DNA of 6,612 bases from UBA1146 sp050256555. GTDB taxonomy: Bacteria > Planctomycetota > UBA8108 > UBA1146. The DNA lies in assembly GCA_050256555.1 (NCBI GenBank), contig JBBWWC010000071.1:1-6612 (forward strand), given 5' to 3'. Position 1 is the first letter of the stretch. Each line of letters starts with the position of its first letter. Made by a program: the position numbers and the translations under genes. The notes beneath the pieces are model-generated. The model was not told where the DNA came from. It saw nothing but the letters and a program-made list of their open reading frames with translations, and did no database searches. Of this stretch, positions 1 to 5,442 are shown piece by piece.

Positions 1-1
1 C

Positions 2-598
2 GAGGTCGATCGGATTGTCGAAGAAAGCTCTGGGTCCTGTACGGGCAAGGCCATGGATGTTCCAGCGCTGTCGATTGATCACTTCTTGCTGAGTAGGCCA
101 GATTTTCTTCATCGGTTGAAAGTTCGGCAGATGTCGCATCGATGGTCTGATCTGGGAACCTGGAGTGCTCTCAGGGACTTATTTCCTGCAGATCCATTGG
201 GGAACATCGAGATTCAGGATGTTATCACTCCAGCAACGTCCGATCCGATAGAGGTCGGAGAGCCGATTCTTCTTGGTTGTGATGATGTTGGGGTCGAATC
301 TGATGGTAGTCGGCAACTTGTTGCGTTGGGAATCCAGCAGCTGGGTATCGAAATTTCCGCAGAGGAAGTCAAGATAGCCACTCCGGGAGTGTCGGCTGAG
401 TTCAGGTTTTCTGGGTGTCGAGATCTGATTGTTTACCAACAGGGTTGTACAAGACTGCAGGTGCATGGGTTTTCCAACGGTGTCGTTGCCGTGACTGACG
501 ATGTGGTTTTTGTTTGTTCTGAACAAGAAATGGTTTCTGGGGCCATCGGCATTGCGCTCGAAATGTTATCGAGGCGATCGAAAGGTGACGATTCATGA
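2..598 (+). CDS. Mannose-1-phosphate guanylyltransferase-like protein, C-terminal part (5' end outside window)
   Basis: The frame is open from the left edge, giving 198 residues of a longer protein; the ATG at 53 is internal. Enzymes of this family make GDP-mannose from mannose-1-phosphate and GTP in the cytoplasm, for polysaccharide and glycan synthesis. The visible evidence is the family signature at the end of the nucleotidyltransferase domain: ALSIDHF (residues 22-28, compare the usual SIDYAVME) and RWSDLGTWSAL (47-57, compare GWSDVGSW), whose Asp50 matches the metal-binding Asp of the family. The acidic residue that normally follows SID is not present. The tail is longer than usual and seems to contain two copies of the C-terminal beta motif (residues 92-126 and 138-172). 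The stop overlaps the next start (ATGA), so translation is probably coupled to ruvX. The family call is good, but the exact sugar specificity is not proven and the N-terminal active-site loop is not visible. Confidence 0.75.
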   Translation, partial: EVDRIVEESSGSCTGKAMDVPALSIDHFLLSRPDFLHRLKVRQMSHRWSDLGTWSALRDLFPADPLGNIEIQDVITPATSDPIEVGEPILLGCDDVGVESDGSRQLVALGIQQLGIEISAEEVKIATPGVSAEFRFSGCRDLIVYQQGCTRLQVHGFSNGVVAVTDDVVFVCSEQEMVSGAIGIALEMLSRRSKGDDS

Positions 599-1032
599 GT
601 GTCTGGGTTGGAGTGGACCCCGGAGAGAAAAGGATCGGCTGCGCACGTGGTGATTCGTTGGGGGTTCTTGCTACACCAAGAGCGGTAGTGGGAAGCAAGG
701 AAGAGCTCCTCGCCTGGTTTCTGCAGGTAGATCTGGAGTTCGATCTGGCTGGTGTTGTTGTCGGAATGCCACGGAACATGGATGGTTCATTTGGTCCGAT
801 GGCGATTCGCTCGCTGGTACTGGTGCGTTGGATCCGAGAGCAGGTCGATTTTCCGGTAATTCTTTGGGATGAGCGCCTGACCAGTGTTCAGGCGGGGCGA
901 CTCGGGGGAGAATCGGGTTTGGACGAGAAGGCTGCTGCCATTTTGTTGCAATGCTATCTCGATGCGGGAACCCCTGATCATCCGGACCCTCCCGGCCTAA
1001 TTGAGGCTGCAGATGAGGCAGATAGGCGATAA
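595..1032 (+). CDS. ruvX: RuvX/YqgF family putative Holliday junction resolvase / pre-16S rRNA nuclease
   Basis: This 145-residue protein has the full RNase H-like fold signature of the RuvX (YqgF) family. The motifs are GVDPGEKRIGCA (residues 6-17, catalytic Asp8), VVVGMPRNMDGSFGP (54-68), WDERLTS (91-97, Glu93) and LDEKAAAILLQCYLD (109-123, Asp110). The three acidic positions match the catalytic triad known for the family. Members are reported to trim the 5' end of pre-16S rRNA and, in some species, to cut Holliday junctions; sequence alone does not decide between these roles. The ATG at 595 is favoured by AGGTGA at 583-588, six bases upstream, and by the ATGA overlap with the preceding gene. 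A short acidic, proline-containing tail (residues 127-145) extends beyond the core. The nearby rpsO and pnp fit an rRNA/ribosome role, but ruvX is 147 bases from rpsO and need not share its transcript. Confidence 0.93.
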   Translation: MSVWVGVDPGEKRIGCARGDSLGVLATPRAVVGSKEELLAWFLQVDLEFDLAGVVVGMPRNMDGSFGPMAIRSLVLVRWIREQVDFPVILWDERLTSVQAGRLGGESGLDEKAAAILLQCYLDAGTPDHPDPPGLIEAADEADRR

Positions 1033-1067
1033 TTAGGCTTCTTTTCACCATCCGGGCGCACATTAAC

Positions 1068-1095
1068 TTGCCCTATCTTGTGCGACATGTAGCAT
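1068..1095 (+). promoter_or_regulatory. Candidate sigma-70-type promoter for rpsO
   Basis: TTGCCC (1068-1073) and TAGCAT (1090-1095) are separated by 16 bases, a moderate match to -35 and -10 elements. It lies in the 147-base gap between ruvX and rpsO, where a ribosomal protein gene would be expected to have its own promoter, and would give a leader of about 80 bases. The match is imperfect and only suggestive. Confidence 0.3.
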
Positions 1096-1098
1096 CCG

Positions 1099-1144
1099 TG
1101 GCTTGGATCGGTAGAGCCGAGTGACGTGGAGTGTTTCCCGTCGT
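1099..1144 (+). promoter_or_regulatory. Structured rpsO leader: two adjacent hairpins, possible S15 autoregulatory site
   Basis: Two stems can be drawn by eye. The first pairs GGCT (1100-1103) with AGCC (1115-1118), extended by G-U pairs at both ends. The second pairs GTGACG (1121-1126) and GGA (1128-1130) with TCC (1136-1138) and CGTCGT (1139-1144), with T1127 bulged and GTGTT as the loop. S15 is known to repress its own translation in several bacteria by binding leader RNA, and the structures differ between lineages. A G-U pair beside G-C pairs recalls the GU/GC element that S15 recognises in 16S rRNA. That these hairpins bind S15 is inference. Confidence 0.35.
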
Positions 1145-1179
1145 GTGTGACCTTCAGGAGAACAGGGTTTTAATTACTC

Positions 1180-1449
1180 ATGAGCATAACAGCGGCACGT
1201 AAAACTGAGCTGATCGAAGAGTTTCGTACATCCGAAAACGACAAGGGGTCTGCGCAGATCCAGGTCGCAATCCTCACCGAGAGGATCCGGAATATTACAG
1301 AGCATCTTCGAGCCATGAAGAAGGATTACGCAAGTCAGCGTGGACTCCTTATTTTGGTCGGTAAGAGGAAACGTCTTTTGCGTTACCTTCATCGTACCGA
1401 TCGCTCTGAGTATCTCCGGATGATCGAAGTTCTTGGACTACGTCGATAG
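1180..1449 (+). CDS. rpsO: 30S ribosomal protein S15
   Basis: The product has 89 residues, the usual length for bacterial S15, and is collinear with the family from end to end. S15 binds the central domain of 16S rRNA early in 30S assembly and takes part in bridges to the 50S subunit. Diagnostic segments are NDKGSAQIQVAILTERI (residues 20-36), the rRNA-contact region EHLRAMKKDYASQRGLL (41-57, with conserved His42, Asp49 and Ser52) and the C-terminal IEVLGLRR. The ATG at 1180 gives the expected N-terminus. Its ribosome-binding site is unusual: the clear AGGAG (1156-1160) lies 19 bases upstream, and only a weak AGGG (1164-1167) is nearer. This fits a structure-dependent start, as known for autoregulated rpsO genes. 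The downstream gene is pnp, the classic partner, 190 bases away. Confidence 0.98.
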   Translation: MSITAARKTELIEEFRTSENDKGSAQIQVAILTERIRNITEHLRAMKKDYASQRGLLILVGKRKRLLRYLHRTDRSEYLRMIEVLGLRR

Positions 1450-1507
1450 TTTTTCCTGGCAGCATTGGCTTTGAAGAATTCTCGTCCTAGTTTCCCAGGC
1501 TTCCTCC

Positions 1508-1536
1508 GTTTGCGCTCCTTTTCAGGAGGTGCAAAC
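1508..1536 (+). promoter_or_regulatory. Strong hairpin between rpsO and pnp, burying an SD-like sequence
   Basis: GTTTGCG (1508-1514) plus CTCC (1515-1518) pair with GGAG (1525-1528) plus TGCAAAC (1530-1536). This gives an 11-pair stem (one G-U pair) with bulged G1529 and a six-base loop. No T-tract follows, so it is not a canonical intrinsic terminator. Its 3' arm contains AGGAGGTG (1524-1531), a full match to the 16S anti-SD, but no start codon lies at a normal distance after it. In E. coli the rpsO-pnp interval carries an RNase III-processed hairpin through which PNPase represses its own synthesis. A similar role here is plausible but inferred. Confidence 0.5.
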
Positions 1537-1553
1537 TCGGAACTTTCCTTTCC

Positions 1554-1640
1554 ATGGATAATAAATCAGAAGTAATTTTGTATAAGTTTAAGCTAGAGGC
1601 GCATGGGCGCCAAGGCAGCCAACGCTGCCAGGAGGACTGA
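1554..1640 (+). CDS. Possible 28-codon upstream ORF (leader peptide candidate) ending on the pnp start
   Basis: An ATG at 1554 opens a 28-codon frame beginning MDNKSEVILYKF. It ends in TGA at 1638-1640, sharing one base with the pnp ATG (TGATG), an arrangement typical of translational coupling. Against it, no SD lies 5-10 bases before the ATG; the nearest, AGGAGGTG, ends 22 bases upstream inside a hairpin. An ORF this short can easily arise by chance. The peptide resembles nothing I recognise. It spans both GC-rich hairpins before pnp, so translating it would unfold them. Confidence 0.2.
   Translation: MDNKSEVILYKFKLEAHGRQGSQRCQED
1598..1629 (+). promoter_or_regulatory. Two tandem tetraloop hairpins directly upstream of the pnp ribosome-binding site
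   Basis: GGCGC (1598-1602) pairs perfectly with GCGCC (1607-1611) around a four-base loop. After two A residues, GGCAGC (1614-1619) pairs perfectly with GCTGCC (1624-1629) around the loop CAAC. The second stem ends on the base before the pnp SD. Such placement suggests control of pnp translation or mRNA stability. The pairing is directly visible, while the function is inferred. Confidence 0.5.
1630..1635 (+). promoter_or_regulatory. Shine-Dalgarno of pnp
   Basis: AGGAGG is a strong SD only four bases from the pnp ATG at 1640, a rather tight spacing. It abuts the hairpin ending at 1629. It could also pair with CCTCC at 1503-1507 or CTCCT at 1515-1519, which would block initiation. Confidence 0.8.
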
Positions 1641-3862
1641 TGAAACATGTCGTTTCACGCGAGATCGGTGGACGTACCATCTCGATCGAAACTGGAGAGA
1701 TCGCAAAGCAGGCAGCAGGGGCCACGATCGTTCGTTGTGGAGACTGCGCTGTCTTGTGTGCTGTTACCTGGGGTGAGCCACGTTGGGGAGGGGATTTCTT
1801 CCCACTGACGGTTGATTACCGGGAAAATAACTACGCCGCAGGTAAAATCCCTGGAGGCTTTTTCAAGCGTGAAGGTCGTCCGACCACCAAGGAGATCCTG
1901 ACCGCTCGTCTGATCGACCGCCCGGTACGACCGTTGTTCCCTTCCGGGTACATGAAGGACGTTTCGGTAGCGACAGCGGTCCTTTCGGCGGACCGGGAGA
2001 ATGATCCGGACATCCTGGCGATGATTGCCGCTTCTTCGGCACTGTCGATTTCCGAATTGCCGTTCATGGGCCCTATCGGTGCCGTCAGAATCGGTCGAGT
2101 GGGTGGTGAGCTTGTTGTGAATCCGACCCATGAGCAGCGAGATCAAGGTGACATCGATCTCGTTGTCGCCGGAACCTCGGATGCCATCGTCATGGTCGAA
2201 GCTGGAGCCAGTGAGGTTCCCGAAGCTGAAATCATCGATGCTCTTGAGATGGCCCATGAGGTTTCTACAACAGTCGTCGATATGATTAAAGAGTTTACCA
2301 AGTTGGCAGGAAAGCCGAAGGTTGAGTTTGTTGCGCCCGAAGTCAACGAAGAGTTGAAGTCCCGCGTCCACTCACTGGCTTACGATCCTCTTCGAACGGC
2401 GATCCGTACTGAGGGTAAATTTGCTCGCAAGGCTGCAATGGATGTAGTTTGCGATGATGTTTTTACTCAGATCTGCCCTGAAGATGCCATCGAAGCTGAA
2501 ACATGTCCTGACCCTAAAGAAGTCAAGAGTATGCTTTCGGGTGTGAAAAAAGCAGTCGAGCGAGATTTGATCATCAAGGATCAGGTTCGTAGTGACGGTC
2601 GAGGATTTAGCGATATTAGAAATATTGACACGGAGCTTCAGTTCCTTCCTCGAACACATGGTTCTGCCGTCTTCACTCGTGGTGAAACCCAGGCGATTGT
2701 TACTGCCACGCTCGGAACTTCTTTCGATGAGCAACGTATCGATGGGCTCATCGACGAAAAGCGTGAGAAGTTCATGCTTCATTACAACTTCCCTGGCTAC
2801 TGTGTCGGTGAGTCGTGGCCCAATCGTGGTCCGAAACGACGTGAGATTGGCCATGGCGCTCTTGCCGAACGATCGATCAAGGCTGTTCTTCCTGATCATG
2901 ATGATTTTCCATATACCGTTCGCGTGGTCAGTGACATCACTGAATCGAATGGCTCTTCATCGATGGCGAGTGTCTGTGGTGGTGTTCTGTCGTTGATGGA
3001 TGCTGGGGTTCCGCTGAAGCGTCCCGTCGCTGGTATTGCCATGGGCCTCATCGAGGACGGTGATAACCACTACATACTTTCTGACATCCTTGGGAGTGAA
3101 GATCATAATGGCGACATGGATTTCAAGGTCGCTGGATCGCAAAACGGAATTACTGCCCTGCAGATGGACGTGAAAATCACCGGTTTGAGTCGCGATTTGA
3201 TGAAGCGAGCGCTTGAGCAAGCCCGGGAAGGTCGACTCCATATTCTCAGGGAAATGTTGCGCAAGCTCGACCGTCCGAGGGAAGAAGTTTCTCCTCTGGC
3301 TCCAAAAATAATGAGAATTACCATCGACCCAGATAAGATCGGCCTGGTGATCGGCCCTGGTGGCAAGGTCATCAAGGGGATCCAGGAAGCGACTGGGGCG
3401 ACTATCGAGATTGAAGATACCGGCACCATAACCATCTGGGGTAAAGGCTTTGAAAGTGCTCAGGCCGCTCGTGAGCAGGTCGAAATGATCACTCAAGATG
3501 TTGAAGTGGGCGCAACTTATGACGGCAAGGTCGTGTCGATTAAAGATTTCGGCTGCTTTGTCGAGGTTCTGCCCGGTCAAGAAGGCCTTGTTCATGTTTC
3601 CGAACTGTCGGGTGATTTCGTCGATGATGTTTCTTCGGTAGTGAAAAGAGGAGACGCGTTACGGGTGAAAGTTCTCGAAAGTGACCCACAAGGTCGCCTA
3701 CGACTTTCCCATAAAGCTGTCTTGATCGATGAGGGAAAGCTTCAGCCGGCAACCGGTGGTGACGATGACCGTGGTTCTCGCGGTGGTGGTGGACCTCGCG
3801 GAGGTGGCGGTGGCCGTCGAGACGGCGGTGGTGGTGGTCGCGATCGCGGACCACGCCGTTAA
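1640..3862 (+). CDS. pnp: Polynucleotide phosphorylase (polyribonucleotide nucleotidyltransferase)
   Basis: PNPase is a trimeric cytoplasmic enzyme that degrades RNA 3' to 5' with phosphate, releasing nucleoside diphosphates, and can run in reverse to add tails. At 740 residues the protein is somewhat longer than the usual 700-710. Domains run in family order. The first RNase PH domain (about 5-145) carries AAGKIPGGFFKREGRPT (66-82) and RLIDRPVRPLFP (90-101). An alpha-helical spacer (about 240-315) precedes the second, catalytic RNase PH domain (about 320-545). That domain has Arg400-Arg401, the SNGSSSMAS loop (436-444, Ser440/Ser441) and metal-binding Asp488, Asp494 and Lys496 in GSEDHNGDMDFKVAG. 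A KH domain (about 556-618) has the GPGG loop at 572-575, and an S1 domain (about 622-692) follows. The last 35 residues are an acidic patch and then a Gly/Arg-rich tail, likely disordered and RNA- or protein-binding. Start and SD agree, and the gene ends at a strong terminator. All catalytic residues are present. Confidence 0.99.
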   Translation: MKHVVSREIGGRTISIETGEIAKQAAGATIVRCGDCAVLCAVTWGEPRWGGDFFPLTVDYRENNYAAGKIPGGFFKREGRPTTKEILTARLIDRPVRPLFPSGYMKDVSVATAVLSADRENDPDILAMIAASSALSISELPFMGPIGAVRIGRVGGELVVNPTHEQRDQGDIDLVVAGTSDAIVMVEAGASEVPEAEIIDALEMAHEVSTTVVDMIKEFTKLAGKPKVEFVAPEVNEELKSRVHSLAYDPLRTAIRTEGKFARKAAMDVVCDDVFTQICPEDAIEAETCPDPKEVKSMLSGVKKAVERDLIIKDQVRSDGRGFSDIRNIDTELQFLPRTHGSAVFTRGETQAIVTATLGTSFDEQRIDGLIDEKREKFMLHYNFPGYCVGESWPNRGPKRREIGHGALAERSIKAVLPDHDDFPYTVRVVSDITESNGSSSMASVCGGVLSLMDAGVPLKRPVAGIAMGLIEDGDNHYILSDILGSEDHNGDMDFKVAGSQNGITALQMDVKITGLSRDLMKRALEQAREGRLHILREMLRKLDRPREEVSPLAPKIMRITIDPDKIGLVIGPGGKVIKGIQEATGATIEIEDTGTITIWGKGFESAQAAREQVEMITQDVEVGATYDGKVVSIKDFGCFVEVLPGQEGLVHVSELSGDFVDDVSSVVKRGDALRVKVLESDPQGRLRLSHKAVLIDEGKLQPATGGDDDRGSRGGGGPRGGGGGRRDGGGGGRDRGPRR

Positions 3863-3871
3863 ATAGCCTTC

Positions 3872-3910
3872 AAGAGGGTTCGATCCATTTTCGGGTCGAA
3901 CCCTCTTTTT
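3872..3910 (+). terminator. Rho-independent terminator after pnp
   Basis: AAGAGGGTTCGA (3872-3883) pairs perfectly with TCGAACCCTCTT (3896-3907). TCC/GGG (3884-3886 with 3893-3895) extends the stem inward to about 15 pairs with a six-base loop, and a T-run ends at 3910. It begins 10 bases after the pnp stop. The same hairpin lies seven bases upstream of the next gene's SD, leaving no room for a promoter between them. Confidence 0.95.
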
Positions 3911-3916
3911 AATTCC

Positions 3917-3922
3917 GGGAGG
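3917..3922 (+). promoter_or_regulatory. Shine-Dalgarno deciding the GTG start of the amidohydrolase gene
   Basis: GGGAGG lies five bases before GTG at 3928. It places the start where the N-terminal strands of amidohydrolase-3 proteins normally begin, so the GTG is preferred over later ATG codons. Confidence 0.8.
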
Positions 3923-3927
3923 AACCT

Positions 3928-5442
3928 GTGGGCGCCTGGTTATTACGAGGTGTGAAAAGGTATCCTGGAGATACTCAACAACAATATGATCTTCGCATCG
4001 ATGGCGATCGCATTACTTCGTGGAACACCGAAGGAGAAGGCGATTGTTCAGGCGCAAGTATTGTTGATCTGGCAGGTTATTGGGTTCTACCAGGATTCGT
4101 CGATAGCCATCTCCATCTGCTTTATTCGATGGAGTACCAACGACAGATAGATCTCGCTGGCCTTTCCCTCGAGGAGATCTCCACAATGATCGCCAACTCT
4201 GATTCCGGACCGAAAATCGGGCATGGTTGGAAAGATCCACTTCCAGAACGAATGAAACCAGATCCTCGTAGATTTCTGGATGCGCTAGTTCCTTCAGAAC
4301 CGGTTTTTTTATGGAACGCTGATCTTCATCGCGCATTGTTCAATTCGAAGACTCTCGAGATTGCCGGGCTCTCCAGCGATACCCATTCAGGGATTGCCGT
4401 GGAGGAGGACGCTGAGTGCCTCTGGAATTCACTCCCGCGCAGCTTGTCCGCTGATTCCAGTGCTGCTGCCGATTGGCTCCTCAGTCATGGAATCACTGCT
4501 GCGACAACATTCGATCGTGAAAATTCGATCCGGATTCTTCAACGTGATAACTCCCACGGTGAGCTTGGGGTTTGGATTCGTCATGGTTTACCAGAGCTGC
4601 AAATGCGTTCAGCGATGGAAGTTGGGGGGCAGTGCTTACCCGTCGGTTCACGCCATGATTCTTTTGCTATGCCCTGGGTGAAGCTATTTCTCGATGGAAC
4701 ACTCGGATCCAGGACTGCCTGGATGAAGTCTGATTACAGCGACGATCCCGGAAATCGTGGAGTAGTTCGCTTGAGCGGCGATGCGCTGGATGAGGTTGCA
4801 CGAGAAGCTGCGCGCGGTGGTTGGGCTCTGGCGATTCATGCGATTGGCGATGCCGCAGTGTGTGAAGCAAATAGAGCGATTGCTTTGACCAAGTCATTAC
4901 GATCAGAGGACCTTCCCGACAGGATCGAGCACTTCCAGCTGGTCGATCCGACAGATCTACGTGAGATTCATGAAACTGGCACGATAGCTTCTTTTCAACC
5001 TTGTCACCTTTATCAAGATCGAGCCACGCTGCTGGATAGATGGGGGCCGCGATCATCGAATGCCTTTGCGCTTCGTAGTGTAGATAATGCAGATATCCCC
5101 ATAATTCTGGGCACGGATGCTCCCGTTGAGGAACTTGATCCCTGGTGCGATCTACAAGCTGCTGTCATGCGGTTGGATCGTGATGGTTCAGGACCACCCT
5201 TTGAAACTTCGCAATCCGTTTCTTTTCAGGCGGCGTTTCACTGGCGTAGTGCCGGTGCTGCCCAGGGGAACTTCTTGCCGAAGGGCTGGGGGACTCTTGA
5301 ACCAGGCACTGTGGCTGATCTACAAATTCTCGGTACAGTTCATCCAGAAAAGGTAAGATCCCAAAAAGAAGCACAATTGCTCGACGTTTATAGTTTTGGT
5401 TCCTGGCGTCTGGGAAGAGTTGGTGAAGTCAATGCGTGCTGA
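3928..5442 (+). CDS. YtcJ-like metal-dependent amidohydrolase (amidohydrolase 3 family)
   Basis: This 504-residue protein, starting at GTG, belongs to the amidohydrolase superfamily (TIM-barrel metal hydrolases), in the branch that includes YtcJ. It has the small N-terminal beta domain and VLPGFVDSHLHL (residues 53-64, metal ligands His61 and His63). It also has WVKLFLDGTLGSRTAWM (250-266, Lys252 at the usual bridging-lysine position), LAIHAIGDAA (301-310, His304), DRIEHFQL (331-338, His335) and ILGTDAPVE (393-401, Asp397). The C-terminal GTLEPGTVADLQIL (465-478) rebuilds the beta domain typical of these enzymes. All expected ligands are present, so it should be active on an amide, urea or cyclic amide bond. 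The substrate cannot be told from sequence. It is slightly shorter than the roughly 530-550 residues usual for YtcJ-like proteins. It lacks an evident signal peptide, suggesting a cytoplasmic enzyme. Its stop overlaps the dipeptidase start, implying joint translation. Confidence 0.88.
   Translation: MGAWLLRGVKRYPGDTQQQYDLRIDGDRITSWNTEGEGDCSGASIVDLAGYWVLPGFVDSHLHLLYSMEYQRQIDLAGLSLEEISTMIANSDSGPKIGHGWKDPLPERMKPDPRRFLDALVPSEPVFLWNADLHRALFNSKTLEIAGLSSDTHSGIAVEEDAECLWNSLPRSLSADSSAAADWLLSHGITAATTFDRENSIRILQRDNSHGELGVWIRHGLPELQMRSAMEVGGQCLPVGSRHDSFAMPWVKLFLDGTLGSRTAWMKSDYSDDPGNRGVVRLSGDALDEVAREAARGGWALAIHAIGDAAVCEANRAIALTKSLRSEDLPDRIEHFQLVDPTDLREIHETGTIASFQPCHLYQDRATLLDRWGPRSSNAFALRSVDNADIPIILGTDAPVEELDPWCDLQAAVMRLDRDGSGPPFETSQSVSFQAAFHWRSAGAAQGNFLPKGWGTLEPGTVADLQILGTVHPEKVRSQKEAQLLDVYSFGSWRLGRVGEVNAC

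Noticed and set aside
179..1063. Leftward frames opposite the guanylyltransferase and ruvX genes (179-526, 402-779, 671-1063)
   Set aside because: They are antisense to recognised domains, lack family features and have low-complexity or Arg/Pro/Ser-heavy translations.
1455..1499. Terminator after rpsO formed by CCTGG (1455-1459) and CCAGG (1495-1499)
   Set aside because: The stem is only five pairs with a loop of about 35 bases and no following T-run, so it is not a credible intrinsic terminator.
1558..1586. Promoter for pnp around TATAAG (1581-1586)
   Set aside because: The -10-like hexamer is fair, but no acceptable -35 lies 16-18 bases upstream, and the region is simply AT-rich. A promoter here cannot be excluded, only not supported.
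1655..2371. Long leftward open frame of 238 codons inside pnp
   Set aside because: It lies wholly antisense to conserved PNPase motifs, its translation looks non-protein-like, and it reflects codon bias of the real gene. The same applies to the antisense frame at 2957-3595 and the shorter ones across pnp and the amidohydrolase gene.
5396..5431. Earlier TTG start for the dipeptidase gene
   Set aside because: There is no SD before it, and the ATG at 5432 has GGTGA at a good distance and begins just before the conserved HxD motif.
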